Below, in pieces: positions 1-11,529 of a DNA stretch of 64,000 nucleotides. This stretch comes from Taudactylus pleione (Eukaryota > Chordata > Amphibia > Anura > Myobatrachidae). Every line of letters starts with the position of its first letter. Within the stretch, counting starts at the first letter, position 1. The notes under the pieces were generated by a model. That model did not search any database, was not told the DNA's origin, and worked only from the letters and a program-made list of their open reading frames with translations. The translations under genes and the position numbers were made by a program. The stretch covers positions 2,340,501 to 2,404,500 of the forward strand of contig JAUIMM010000702.1 of assembly GCA_031769625.1 (NCBI GenBank). Reading direction: 5' to 3'.

Positions 1-1443
1 AAGGGGTCTATTCATCATCACTTAATTTATACAAAAGCAGGTGAAAATTAACACTTTCACAAACTTTTGTATAAATTGTGTCAGGGCTATTCATCAAATT
101 CCGAAAAAAGCATTTTTTTTTCGGTACTTGGTGGTGTTACTGAATGCCTATCTGAGATGGCGTACAGCCCCCAATAATCTTCAAAGGCTGCTGTTTATAC
201 GGCAGTCTGTGAAGATTTATAAGGCATCCGCTACAACCAGGAGAGGGATCTATTCAGATCCCTCCCCGCTGTGCTTAACTCAGAGAGCTGAGAGCTCAGG
301 GGCACCGCAGCGCTGTGTCCAACTCACCTGCTTGTGATCCTCCTCCCTTCCAGGCTCCACAGCACCACTCCAAGAAGGGAGAGGAGACAGGTGAGTGGGA
401 TTGCTGGGGGGCTGGGGGTGAGGATAGAGCAGACACCGGGGAAAGGATACGGGACACAGCAGCAGGGGGCGGAGATAGGACACGGGGGGGGGGAGAGACA
501 TAGTGGACTCCGGGAAAAAGATACAGGACACTGCAGCAGGGGGAGGAAAGAGGACATCAGGAGGGGGGACAGAGCTGACACCAGGGAATGGGATACAGCA
601 GCAGGGGGAGGAGAAAGGACACAGGGGTGAATACAGACCGTATACTGGGGAACAGGACACAGCAGCAGGGAAAGGAGAGAGGACATGAGGGAGGGAGACA
701 GAGCAGACACGGGGAAAGGATAAGGAACACAGCACCAGGGGGAGGAGAGAGGACATCAGGAGGGGGGACAGAGCAGACACCGGGGAAAGGATACGGGATA
801 CAGCAACAAGGGGAGGAGATAGGACATGGGGTCGGGAATGGACAGAGCGGACACTGGGGAAAGGATATGGGACAGAGCAGCAGGGAGAGCAGTTAGGACA
901 TGGGGGGAGGGGACAGAGCGGACACCGAGGAAAGGTTACAGGACACAGTAGCAGGGGGAGGAGAGAGGACATTAGGAGTGGGTGACAGAGCGGACACCGG
1001 GGAATGGGATACAGCAGCAGAGGGAGGAGAGAGGACATGGGGGGATGGGGCCAATGCGGACACTGGGGAATGGGACACAGCAGCAGGGGGAGGAGAGGGG
1101 ACACGGGGGGTGACATAGCAGACACAAGGGAGCGAGACACAGCAAGGGGAGAGATGACACAGGGGACATGGGGGGGTTACACACAGCAGTGGGGTTAGCG
1201 GGGGCACAGACGTCAGCGGCTGCATGGGCACAGACACCGGCGGGGATGGGGAAATCCATATGAACATAGCAAGTGCAGGGGAAAAAGTATAACTTTTCTG
1301 AACAGTTGTCTCCGTAAAAAGAGCAGCTATTCGGAAGTTATACTTTATTAATGAGGCAAGATGAATGCCTTCGAACTTTTTAAACTCGCAGCAAGTTTAA
1401 AACATGATTATCACAATACTAATATAATTATGAATAGACCCCT
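1..1443. mobile_element. Non-autonomous inverted-repeat transposon carrying a minisatellite
   Basis: The left end reads aggggtctattcat and the right end, at about 1429-1443, reads atgaatagacccct, so the two form a terminal inverted repeat of about 14 bp. The window starts at the left end, so the target-site duplication cannot be checked. There is no transposase. The interior is AT-rich near both ends and holds a long G/A-rich tandem repeat. The terminal sequence resembles that of other short elements in this window (GGG-n-CTATTTA-type ends), which suggests mobilisation by a transposase supplied elsewhere. The superfamily is not certain. Confidence 0.6.
395..1185. repeat. Purine-rich minisatellite, about 63-76 bp period
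   Basis: A degenerate unit containing gacagagcagacaccgggg, then ggacacagcagcaggg, then gaggagagaggacat recurs about ten to eleven times with a spacing of 63-76 bp. The plus strand is strongly G/A-rich. Open frames of 60-290 codons on both strands across this stretch are by-products of the repeat, so I do not call them genes. Confidence 0.85.
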
Positions 1444-1501
1444 AAAAGAGATATTCCTTGCTCTACAGAGCTTACATTTTAATTGTAGGCTGGAATATAT
1501 G

Positions 1502-2423
1502 AGACTCTATTTACTACCATCCGCATACTGAATGCAGATTGTAGTGTGATATTATTGCAAATTCAGGCAATATCACAGGGATTTACTACAAATCCCTTGC
1601 AGGGACAGAGCTTGCGATAAAGCTCTGTCCCTGCGAATCCCCTCTGCACACTAGTCACAGTATTTTCACAAAAAATACCGTGACAAAGTGCCCGCGCATG
1701 CGCCGACCGGCTGGTACCCCCCCGCAGCGGTAAGCTCCACCCCAGGCACTAAGCCTCACCCCCCATGATCACGGACCCCCCACGAAACCCCTCCCCCCCA
1801 AGACCCCTCCTCTTCCTTAATTACACTTGCCTGCATGATCCGTGCCTCCGGCGATGTCCTCCATGCCTCCGATCAGGTAATCTCCCATACTGCACTGGGA
1901 CCCGATCACCTGTTGACCGGGCCGCAGTGCACTATGGGAGAACAGCTGACCGGAGGAAGGACATCACCCGGAGCCCCGATCACCGGTACCTGGAGTCAGG
2001 TAAGTAAACAAAAATGTTGACAATTTTTTTTTCTTTTTTTTGCAGTAATCAGCTTGCGGTCTGTTTAGACCACACAGCTGATCACTGGGACTGGCTCCGG
2101 GCTCTGCTATGCCTTTTAGAGCAGAGCAGGAGTCCTGTAACCGGGGGATACCCTGGATAATGCCACCTCCAGGTGGCATTATTATCACAGGGCTTTCCCC
2201 GATATTTTTTTACAATTTATTTTTAGTAACTTTGGTCGGATCACATTTCCCATTACAATTGTGGGAAATACGATCTGATTACTAAAAATAAGTGATACTT
2301 AGGGGTTGGAGTAGAATTTTACGAATTCTACTCCAATTGCCCTGCAATAACTATAGGTGATACTAAAATAATGTGAAAAGGGTCACTTTATTTTAGTAAA
2401 AATAATGATAATAAATAAAGCCC
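1502..2423 (+). mobile_element. Family A non-autonomous transposon, copy 1
   Basis: It starts with a degraded gactctatttactacc and ends with ataaataaagccc. It matches 8480-9691 and, in reverse, 42877-43707 along the length: a block around the repeated phrase cttgcagggacagagcttgc, a GC-rich centre containing gatgtcctccatgcctccg, the block agcttgcggtctgtttagac, and the end block with gtgatacttaggggttggag. It has no coding capacity. The open frames inside are not conserved between copies. Confidence 0.75.
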
Positions 2424-3087
2424 ATAGAGAGAAAGAAGTTGTAGGAAAACAGTGCAGTAGACGTACCACAGTAGTTGTCTTGTACTGTATATCTGATACT
2501 GACTATTGGAATGCTTTATTGATGAGGCGTGTTTCTAGGTTGGACCTAGAAGTGAGGAGAGAAGCCGCTTGATGTATTCCAAGAAGGAGAACATTCCACA
2601 GGTTCATATATTAAGACCTGTTTCTAATAGTTTATGGTAATTAAAAAGGGACTGGATATTAGTATGAAATAAAGTTTTGGCTGTAAAATAGTCAGGGGCG
2701 CCGAGAGGTGTGTGAGGAGGAGCAAGTACAGAATACCCAAGGCCCAGTCCTACCTAGGAAGGGCAGGAGAGGCGTAACTATTACAATGCCTCAATCATGC
2801 CCCCCAATACGTGTGCCGTGCACCATAGTGATGTATACAAGGAGGGTGCCTAGTCATGTTATTATTATTCTAGAAGGTGCTAGTTAAATGTTAAGTAGAG
2901 GCTGATTGGTTGCTATGGGCAACCTCTCCATTTCTAAAAACTGTCATCTTAGTAAATTTACCCCTTAGACATTTTATAGTTTAGAACTCAAGTTTATTTT
3001 TGGATATTTTTTAAACATGCAGTATTTTAGGAGAAAATATAAAATTTATATTTAAGGATATACACCACTTCTTAAAGAAAACTGAAT

Positions 3088-3090
<3 letters not shown>
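2424..3090. other. AT-rich DNA with a MITE fragment
   Basis: No gene was recognised. At about 2866-2967 lies one arm of the CCAAT-type MITE seen complete at 10513-10686: both have ctagaaggtgctagtta, then tgattgg, tgctatgggcaac and a final ttagtaaat. Confidence 0.5.

Positions 3091-3124
<34 letters not shown>
3091..3124. repeat. (AT)n microsatellite
   Basis: An uninterrupted AT dinucleotide run of about 17 units. Confidence 0.95.
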
Positions 3125-3128
<4 letters not shown>

Positions 3129-3275
3129 TTCCAAATATTTCACGGGTGTATTAAAAAGAATTAAACCTTTCGGATTGAGAAGATAATAAACAGGCTCGCT
3201 ACTGTGAAGTTCGGCTTCACAAATAAGGGCATTACGTCTGATTTAGAGATGGACGCTAATGCATTCCCTAGTATA

Positions 3276-3557
3276 GAGCCATAACTAGACATTTGGGTGC
3301 CCTGCGCCAGAGAGAGCATTGGTGCCCCCCCATTTTCTAAATAGGGACATAAGATAGTGCACCTGAAAAAGGGCCATGGCCTCATGGGGAAGGGCCAGAG
3401 AAGAGATAGGGGAGGCCAGGAGATGCTGGGGATAAAAGAAGAGGAAGCTACAAGTAAGAATGATAATAAACAGGAAAATTGACAGGCCCAAACAGCGCCC
3501 CCTGCCCTGCAGTGTCCTGTGCCATGGCACTGGTCGCACTAACCTAGTTACGGCCCT
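3276..3557. mobile_element. MITE with gccataactag / ctagttacggc ends
   Basis: The left end gccataactag is repeated in reverse complement at the right end as ctagttacggccc. The interior has no conserved frame. The ends are related to those of 4472-4641 (gtgtaactag / tagttacgcc). Confidence 0.5.
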
Positions 3558-3794
3558 GCCCTAGTACAACCGCTGTCTCAACAGCTGTTGCAGGAATATG
3601 CAAATGCTAATCTCAGTTTTCCCCTCGTGCACCAGTGTGCGATGGAGAGTACAAGCGCTGAGATGCCTACTTTTATACTCCGTGGTCTGTGCAACTGCAA
3701 TGATGGGACTGGGAGTTGCCAATATTTTGTAACAGTACAATTTTTTGAGAGCAGGATTTTTTTATTGGTTATTACATTTAAGTAAGTACTAAAT

Positions 3795-3960
3795 CTGGGT
3801 ATACATACACTATACAATTTGTTGTCCAGTATATTATTCCATTGCGGATCAGAATGAAATATCATACACATCATATAGTGTGCATGCCCAATCTGTCGTT
3901 CACTACTGTCGTTCATCGCATTGTCCTATCTGCTGTGCTGCTAGGCAGATGGGATGATGG
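3795..3960. mobile_element. Fragment of a 'gggta(t/c)ac' MITE
   Basis: It contains ctgggtatacatacactata, tcgttcatcgcat and the phrase ctaggcagat. Similar phrases occur in the complete element at 25683-26062. The right terminal repeat is missing or too degraded to see. Confidence 0.4.
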
Positions 3961-3984
3961 AATGAATGATATGGTGCACCTCAT

Positions 3985-4150
3985 GTAGTATTTATGCATG
4001 ATCCTTATTGGTTGCTACTGTCAAACAACGGGGTCATGACAGCCATGGGTTTAGCTAGTCGCGGCTTCAACCAGCAGCAGCTTCGGCAGAGCTAACCAAT
4101 AAGAATCAAGAATCATCCTGATTCTTATTGGTTGCTGCTGCCTGCTGCTG
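3985..4150. repeat. Foldback repeat with CCAAT arms
   Basis: taaccaataagaatca (about 4093-4108) is matched in reverse complement by tgattcttattggtt (about 4119-4133), separated by a short loop. A further gatccttattggttgctact upstream repeats the same phrase. This is probably the centre of a palindromic MITE. Confidence 0.5.
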
Positions 4151-4471
4151 GACGTCCACCACAATCTACCGGTCGAGTATCTGCGGTCGACCGTTAGATC
4201 GCGATCGACGCTTTGACCACCCCGGCCTTAGAGTCTGTAGTTGTGCTGTCTCATACTGCCGATCCAATAAATTAAAATCATTGTGATATCAAATTAAAAC
4301 TTATTTGAATCATGCAGCAAATTAGCAGCAGACATCTAATCAGTAAAGGTCTCAGTATTATATTTCCCCTATGTTAGCATTCGGCTAGCACAGATTGTGT
4401 GAGGGGAAATATAGTTAGAATGACCTGCTGTGGAGCTCCGGCTCCAATGGGGAGCTATGAGAGCAGTACTC

Positions 4472-4641
4472 AGGGGTGTAACTAGGTATTTGAAGGCCAC
4501 ATAGCAAAAGCTTGTAAGGGCCCCTAGGTACCACCCAATGGTGAAAAAATATATATAACACTTTGACAAGAAACATAGGCCCCCCCTCAGCTCTGGGCTC
4601 CATAGCAGCTGCACCCCTTGCACCTATGGTAGTTACGCCTA
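4472..4641. mobile_element. Short MITE, aggggtgtaactag ends
   Basis: aggggtgtaactagg on the left pairs with gtagttacgcct on the right. It is about 170 bp long and non-coding. Confidence 0.55.
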
Positions 4642-5198
4642 TGGCGGCACTCCAATTACAGTTGTTTATAGCCAGCCCAGTATTACTCACATCAGGCTTG
4701 GTGATCTTCATGAATGCAGCTGTTGACAAGCAGGTAGTGAGTGGTGTGAGCAGCACTTGGATACGGACTTGTAGCGGCACAGTATTACTCACAGCAAGAT
4801 TGCAGATGTAATATATACAAATGAACAGCGCTAACGAACCTGGTAGTTTTAAACAAAAAAAAACACAATTGGTATTCGATTAAACCATTATTGCCATATA
4901 GAAGAGTAAGATTCAACTTCAATCTATACATATAATATATCACTCTATACGGCTTGGACGTATCTGACCACCGCAGAGATAGCTGACAGAGATAGCTGAC
5001 AGTCTCCAGGTGGAAGCGGATGAGTAGTAAAACAGTAACAGTGGATAATCCTATTGAAATCCTTATGATGCTAAAGTCCACAAATCATAAAATCTAACTT
5101 GTTTCTCAGCCGTGGAGCACTGACCGTTTCTTTAGAGGAAGTGTAAATTGTTTATTTATTGTATTTATTTAACTCTCAAGAGTTGATTTGAGCCATAT
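4642..5198. other. No recognised feature
   Basis: The open frames are short and composition-driven. I recognise no repeat or domain here. Confidence 0.4.
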
Positions 5199-5535
5199 TT
5201 GAGATTGAAGGAGGATGGCTGGGTAGACAGAAGGGGGATGGCTGGGGAGACTGAAGGAGGATGGCTGGAGAGACAGAAGGGGGATGGCTGGGGACACATA
5301 AATAACATGACTGGTGACACAGAAGGAGGATGGCTGGGGACACACGGAGGATGGCTGGGGACACACAAGGAGGATGGCTGGGGAGACAGAAGAGGGATGG
5401 CTGGGGAGACAGAAGAGGGATGGCTGGGAGACAGAAGAGGGATGGCTGGGGAGACAGAATGGGTGCTGCCTGATGAAACAGAAGGTGGTGCTTGCTGATG
5501 AAAAATGGGGGCTGGCTGGGGAGAGGTTATAAGTA
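5199..5535. repeat. 22-bp minisatellite (ggatggctggggagacagaa)
   Basis: About ten copies of ggatggctggggagacagaa plus one or two variable bases run head to tail. Interruptions include acacataaataacatgactg. Three overlapping frames are open on each strand only because the unit lacks stop codons. Confidence 0.9.
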
Positions 5536-6331
5536 TAGAGTGTAATTATACAAAATAATATGGGGGGTGCCAGGCCGTTACTTTGCCAGGTGCGCTCAGA
5601 CTCCTAGATACACCCCTGCCACTGTGTACAAAAATTGTCGGTTCACGTGACTCAGAATCAGACCCAATGATTTTTTCCTTATTCCTAATGTTTTCTCTCT
5701 CACTTTCCTTTACTCCCTGTTTAGATTAAGGTACATATGTATCAGTGGTGGTAGTAGGGCCCTATAAACTATCATTTCTTATCGCTGCATATTGTGGTGT
5801 TAAGCAACTATTTTTTTGTGCCAATTTGTCAAAATCCCCTTGCTGGAACACTAGCCTTGTTAAGAGCCCACTCTGGGCAAAAATGAAAAGGGGGCATGGC
5901 TTATGCTAAAAGGGATGGAGGCTATGGAAAATGGGGCGGAGCCTCACGGCTTCCCCTGTTTTCGTCACTTTGGGGGTGTGCCCAGCACTCTCCAAGAGTG
6001 CATGCGCACGGCATGCGCATGGCATTTGTTCTCCTCCTGCACACACGCTGCTCTGCATAGGGTTTGTGCTCTCCCTAACTTCCCCCCCACTGCGGGACAC
6101 TGTAGCCCAAGGGTGGGACAGCGGGACAGACCCAGAAAAATGGGACTGTCTCGCTGGATGCAGGACAGTTGGGAGGTATGCTTTACTGCTGTGTTCGGAC
6201 TTGGTTTAGCTAATGTGCATTCGTGGTTATTGTGCCGCTTATGTGTATGTATAGGCTGCTGGAGAGTGGACCATAGATCTGTAGATTACTCTTATCAGTC
6301 AACAAATCTGTATGATAAGTAAACCCCAAGT

Positions 6332-6332
<1 letters not shown>
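5536..6332. other. No gene recognised
   Basis: A frame of 139 codons starting at 5903 shows no recognisable domain. The end of the stretch contains a phrase (gggacagttgggaggtatgc-like, about 6160-6182) resembling repeats near 22.9 and 55.1 kb, so part of it is probably repeat-derived. Confidence 0.3.

Positions 6333-6380
<48 letters not shown>
6333..6380. repeat. (TAA)n microsatellite
   Basis: About sixteen consecutive TAA/ATA units. Confidence 0.95.
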
Positions 6381-7724
6381 GTTCTATCTCCCTCTCACTT
6401 TTTCTTCCTTACTGTCACCTCTTATCCCTTTTCTTTCCAATGTTAAGCTAAGGTTTATATGCCTCTACAGCATGTAAACACAACCTCCTCAGCCATTGCT
6501 TGGCATGAGGATGTGCATATGAGGGACTTCCAATTGGCTCATGTTCGCAGGTATAGACACACAGCAGCCTTGCATTATTCTATCCGAGCAGGTCTGGTGA
6601 TGCAGGGAGTACAAGGAGGACAAATGTACCAGGACCAGCTACTCACGGGCCGGTGTATATGCAACTGCGATCCTTGCTAAATCAAGCCCTAGGTATGCTA
6701 AATAGAGCAAAGAGTGAGTGTACCAGGGACACTTTAATGAATGGGAGAATCAAGCAATTTTTCGAGTACAGTTTAACTGAAATTCTGTTTGATAAATGAA
6801 CAGCACTGAGTTTATAAAGTTTGCATTAGTCAGTGATCAGTTTTCCCTGCAAGTAGTTGCTTGTTGCCTATTCACTATAGTAATAACCTGCATGGGATTG
6901 AAATGCCTTCCACTCTTTATTAAAAATAACAAAACATTGTGTTATAGATAAATGAGGCTTTGTTCACATAGCTGACGTTTTGTGACTGCCATGGATAAAT
7001 ATAAATATGCTGCAGGAGTAACTTCCCAGGTAAAATAGAGAGCATTGTGCTGAATGAATTTCTGCTAATAAATTGGCCTTTTCAAAGACAAACAGTGGCT
7101 TGTGCAAGGTTATACTTAATAGTTCAACACAATAAAGTAGTTTTGTATCATAAAATGGTTATTGGATGAATCATCAACAAAAATATAAAGTAACATTAAT
7201 AGTAATCATAATAAATATACAGTAGATTAAATAGAATATAAAACTTATTTAGACAAAGGTTCTTATTATTATTATTCGCAATCTGCTAATGTTCATAACA
7301 ATTTTTCCAGTGTGCAACGCTGTTCTTCCAAATCCCATACGTTATTAATCATGAACCTCTTAACGACCAGAGGTCACTGAAGTGGGTGGGTGCGAGAAGT
7401 AGCGATTCATGGGTCCTCTACTGTGGGTGGTGGTGTGGGGAGTGTCGATTTGCATGATCTTCAGTGCGGCAGGTGCTAATTCATGGGACCTCTGCCAAGG
7501 GAAGTTGGGTGCTGGAGCTGTGGGTGAGGAGAAGCTCTGATGCCCAGGCTGCCAGTGAAAGCTGTGAGAGGAGATGGGGGTGGGGCCAGGGCCGGTTCAA
7601 GGCTTCTAGGCGCCCTAGGCAAAGATTCACCCTGCCACCCCTGCTCCCAGCAATGTACTCTCCTTAGCCATCTACATAAAACCTCACCTGTATGAACAAA
7701 GCCTTGGGAACAACATTTGTGTTT
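6381..7724. other. AT-rich DNA, no gene recognised
   Basis: Mostly AT-rich with no open frame of note. At about 7585-7640 is gggccggttcaaggcttcta followed by ggcgccctaggca, resembling the ends of gggccgg(a/t)tt MITEs such as the one at 60488-60834. Confidence 0.35.
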
Positions 7725-8200
7725 GCACTATGGACAGTTGGGATGTAGTCAGCAAATCCCGATGGCTGAATCCAGGCAATGGAGTTAAGATAGCCATCGA
7801 AATACTGACACCTATCTCAATCCAGACGCCAGAACAAAGAAGGACGGCTGCCTGAACGATGTAAGTCCGGGGCGTCCTTAGTGTTAGCCATGGGGGGGAG
7901 GGGGTTAGGTTTAGGCTCGTTAGCGGGTTTAGCATTCAGTTTTTTTGGGGGGGGGGTTAGAGTTAGGCACCCTATGGGGGAGGGTTAGGGAGGGGGGTTA
8001 GTTACGAAGGGGGGAGACTTAGGTTTAGGAACTAATGGGGAGGGTTAGGCTACAAGAAGGGAGGGTTAGGGGTGGGAAGGGGGAGGGTAAGTATACTTAC
8101 CCGACCCTGTCGGGATACCAACCATCGGGATGCCGCTGTTGGTATTGTGACAGGAGGCATCCCGACAGCCGGCATTACATACCCATTCCTGGACAGTTAC
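7725..8200. mobile_element. Repeat element with telomere-like GGTTAG tract
   Basis: A G-rich tract (7870-8095) repeats ggttagg-type words spaced by G runs. It is followed by tcgggat... / ...atcccgac inverted phrases at 8110-8170. The same combination, in C-rich orientation, appears at 28262-28535 and 32095-32410, so this is one repeat family. No coding capacity. Confidence 0.45.
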
Positions 8201-8479
8201 ATGCCACAAACAAGTGCCCGCAATACATAATTATGCCACAGCAGGGGGGAGAGGGCAGAGCAGCAGAGAGGGGATTTGGGGCAGAGTTGTGAGGGAGATT
8301 GAGGTGACCCAGGTCCTTTTGCTAGTTGTGTCTATGCAAAAGTCTCCTTTAGCATGCTACAAAAAAGAAGTGGGAAGTAGACACATGATTCTACAGATAA
8401 GGATACGACAACTAGAGCCACACCAAAAAAAAAACAAGTTGTAACATTTGCAAAACCTGATGATATTTTATGACCCTTA

Positions 8480-9691
8480 GGGCTCTATTTACTACAATCC
8501 GCATATTGAATGCAGATTGTAGTGTGATATTATCACACTACAATCTGCATTCACAATATCACAGGGCAATATCACAGGGATTTACTACCAATCCCTTGCA
8601 GGGACAGAGCTTGCGATAAAGCTCTATCCCTGCGAATCCCCTCCGCACACTAGTCACAATATTTTCACAAAAAATATCGTGACAAAGTGCCCGACCGGCC
8701 GCCGCTGCTACCCCCCCCAGTGCTAATCCCCGCCCCCCGCAATCGCGGACCCTCCACGACCCCCCTTCCCTTAATTACACTTACCTGCATGATCCGGGCC
8801 TCCGGTGATGTCCTTCATGGGTTCATGCTAGATCCTATGTGGCTAAAGGACCTCTGTGACGTATCAACCACGTGACTGCTGCAGGATGCTGGACCGCTCC
8901 TGTGTTACTATCCACTAGGGAATAGAGGGGGAACAAATATTTGTGGCGAGCGTAGCGAGCCACCGTGCCCGAAGCGCGGCGAGCGCAGCGAGCCCGCGAG
9001 GGGCCACTTTTGGTCCCCCGTTAGCATCCCCGCCCCTCCCCCTTTCATGCCGGGTCACGTGGGTGTGACATCACAGGTCCCCTGCAGCCCTATATTCTAG
9101 TCATAACTGTCCTCCATGTCCTCCACTCAGGTGATCTCCCATACAGCACTGGGACCCGATCACCTGATGACTGGGCCACAGTGCACTATGGGAGACCAGC
9201 TGACTGGAGGGGAGACATCACCGGAGGTCCAATCACCAGTCCCTGCAATCAGGTAAGTAAAAAAAATGTTGACAATTTTTTTTCTTTTTTTTACAGTAAT
9301 CAGCTTGCGGTCTGTTTAGACCACACAGCTGATTACAGGGACTGACTCCCGACTCTGCTCTCCCCATTAGAGCAGAGTAGGAGGGCGGTAGCCGGGGGAG
9401 ACCCTGGATAACGCCACCTCTGGGTGGCGTTATTATCACAGGGCTTTCCCCGATATTTTTTTACAATTTATTTTTAGTAACTTTGGTCGGATCACATTTT
9501 CCATTACAATTATGGGAAATGCGATCTGGTTGCTAAAAATAAGTGATACTTAGGGGTTGGAGTAGAATTTTACGAATTCTACTCCAATTGCCATTTAGTA
9601 ACTGTAGGTGATACTAAAATAATGTGAAAAGGGTGTGAAAAAACCCTTTTTCACTTTATTTTAGTAAAAATAATGTTAATAAATAGAGCCC
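8480..9691 (+). mobile_element. Family A non-autonomous transposon, copy 2, with TTA duplications
   Basis: The ends are gggctctatttacta and ttaataaatagagccc. They are flanked on both sides by TTA (8477-8479 and 9692-9694), fitting the 3-bp TWA target duplications known for PIF/Harbinger transposons. The interior matches copies 1 and 3 but is interrupted at about 8812-9107 by extra sequence. No transposase is encoded, so the superfamily is inferred from the ends alone. Confidence 0.75.
8812..9107. repeat. Insertion within family A copy 2
   Basis: About 295 bp between tgtccttcatg and tcctccatgtcctcc are absent from the other two family A copies. It contains the GC-rich repeated word gcgagcg(t/c)agcgagcc and has a CpG-rich centre. 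I could not see terminal repeats, so the type of insert is unknown. Confidence 0.45.
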
Positions 9692-10512
9692 TTAGAGTGG
9701 TAATATTAAAACACAACAAAACAGATTTTACAGAAACTCCTTGATTTAAAACAACAACAAAAAGCTTACTGAGTTGCTGAGCTAACGTACTGTATACTGA
9801 CTGTCAGACTTTTTTATTTTAATAATACTCTTTTCTTCCAAGGCTCAGCCAGCCAGCCTTGCCCTGCTCCTCATCTTCTGCAAAGGAAGAGGAGGAGTTA
9901 AGAGAAGGACTCGGAGAGAGCAGGCCAGGGGGCGGGCATCTACACTTGTAAACAGCGCATTCACCTAGCCCTCCAGGGGTGGTGCCTAACCCAGACCTCC
10001 CCCCAGGGGTGCCTAAACCTAACCCCCCCTCCCTGCACCCTAAACCTAACCTCCCCGAGGTGGTGCTTAACCCTAAGTCTCCCTTGGGGTCCCTAAACCT
10101 AACACCCCCCCCCCCCGCGTGACTAAGCGCCAACACTGCTTGGCTCTTTTCGGAGCCCATCTCCGTGCATGTGCCGGGTCATACATTCGGCCGGTATGAT
10201 CGCATTTTGCAATGCGATCATTGGCGATACTGCATGCCCTGATCGCATTGCAAAATGCGATCCTTAATAAATGGGCCCCATAGCATGGTAACACCTCTTT
10301 TTATGTTTACAATTAGTGTGTGCAGGCCAAGTCCCCGCCCCTTTTCCACTATATTTGTGTATATTTTGTACACATGAAGGCTGAGACACCTTCTGCTTTG
10401 CACCCCACCCATCTGCCCTTAGGTGTTTTAATCAGCACAGGTTCCTACATTTGCTGTGTACATATTAGAACGGGCACTATTATAGGTAAGTCCTGTATAA
10501 ATTGACATAATG
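9692..10512. repeat. Repeat-derived DNA with CCTAAC-rich tract and a hairpin
   Basis: From about 9960 to 10115 the plus strand holds repeated cctaacc words spaced by C-rich stretches, again telomere-like. At 10198-10262 gatcgcattttgcaatgcgatc is followed by gatcgcattgcaaaatgcga, a nested inverted repeat. No gene was recognised. Confidence 0.45.
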
Positions 10513-10686
10513 GGGTATATTTACTAAAGTGAGGGTTTTAGAAGTGGAAATGTTGCCCATAGCAAACAATCAGATTCTAGCTATTATCTACTAGAAGGTG
10601 CTAGTTAGATGTTAAGTAGAATCTGATTGGATGCTATGGGCAACATCTTCACTTCTAAAAACTTGCCCTTTAGTAAATATACCATA
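10513..10686. mobile_element. Palindromic MITE with paired CCAAT motifs
   Basis: The ends tggggtatatttactaaa and tttagtaaatatacca form an inverted repeat. Inside, gttgcccatagcaaacaatc pairs with gattggatgctatgggcaac. It is about 170 bp long and non-coding. One arm recurs at 2866-2967. Confidence 0.75.
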
Positions 10687-10869
10687 GGGTTAGTATTATG
10701 AATGTCAACCTCTTATGAGGTTCACCTTGATGTGGGGGATGGGAAAACATTGTCGGCCAAATATGTACTAAGAAACTATTTTCACTATCACTGTTCTTAG
10801 TACTTAGAGTGTTCACCTGCATTCTCTAACCCTGAGGTTTCTCAGATTGACCTAGCAGCTCCATAGCTG

Positions 10870-11090
10870 AGGTCAGGAAGTCTGCATTAGAAAGATGCAG
10901 ACCCTGACCTCTCCACTCCCAGAAAATGGGGACTACATGCCCCAGTTTTCCATAACTGAGGATGGAACCGCCACCACCCAGCCCTCCTGCTCTGGACATG
11001 TGCAAAACAGGGTCTGCACATGCACAGACACCCCACCATCAGAGATGTATGCAAACTACCAGGTTTGCATACATCTCTTAGACCCAGTGA
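10870..11090. repeat. String of four hairpins
   Basis: gtctgcat..atgcagac (about 10880-10902), an imperfect gaaaatgggg..ccccagttttc (10920-10951), catgtgca..tgcacatg (10997-11024), and a perfect 16-bp stem agagatgtatgcaaac with a 6-nt loop (11041-11078) follow one another. This resembles the larger serial-hairpin elements at 11776, 38612 and 42229. Confidence 0.5.
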
Positions 11091-11119
11091 GTAAGTAATA
11101 TTAGTCTTGCAGATTTTCA

Positions 11120-11480
11120 AGTGTCCACTATTAAAATTAATATAACTATTTTAATACACCTGTTTCACAAAGTTTTTATTATATCCACTTTATTGTTATC
11201 TGTAATTAGTTTCAGATCCAGATGTTCTATCTCCTTATCATCGATTTTATATGTAAAAGACTATTTGTAGTCATTACTTTCAATGTGTTTCATAGGGTTC
11301 AGGAAAGAGTTTTTATCCCCTTGCCATACAATAAGGATGTCATTAATGTATCTCTAATAAACAATTATATTATCAATAAAGGGGTTCATCTTCCCATGTG
11401 TAAATTTGCGAAACTGTGTGCAAAAACAGTCCCCATTTTGATTCTGTAAGTTTGGACATAATAATTGTCCAGAAACAAAA
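11120..11480 (-). pseudogene. Penelope-like reverse transcriptase relic (B)
   Basis: Read on the minus strand, the sequence gives a degraded reverse transcriptase palm region: KMGT followed by FA.SFANL (about 11375-11420), then RYIND-ILIVWQG (about 11298-11340, in place of the usual YxDD), then a stretch with DDKEIEHLDLKL (about 11205-11240). Several stops interrupt it. The order and wording fit Penelope-like elements, in which the KGTAMG motif precedes the (Y/F)xDD motif. It differs in wording from the relic at 14.3-17.0 kb, so it is a separate, older insertion. No GIY-YIG endonuclease is visible. Confidence is moderate because only about 110 residues remain. Confidence 0.6.
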
Positions 11481-11529
11481 AGTAATTATGTGTATATACA
11501 CAAACTTTCCCAAACTCCACCATTTCAGT

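Noticed and set aside
280..1267. Long open frames on both strands (up to 286 codons, Pro/Ser/Leu-rich)
   Set aside because: They are translations of a degenerate tandem repeat, open in several frames at once, with no recognisable domain.
5165..5532. Frames of 60-100 codons on both strands
   Set aside because: Produced by the 22-bp minisatellite, whose unit lacks stops.
7870..8095. Interstitial telomere from an ancient chromosome fusion
   Set aside because: The repeat is degenerate, short, and has relatives with shared flanks at other sites, so a dispersed repeat explains it better.
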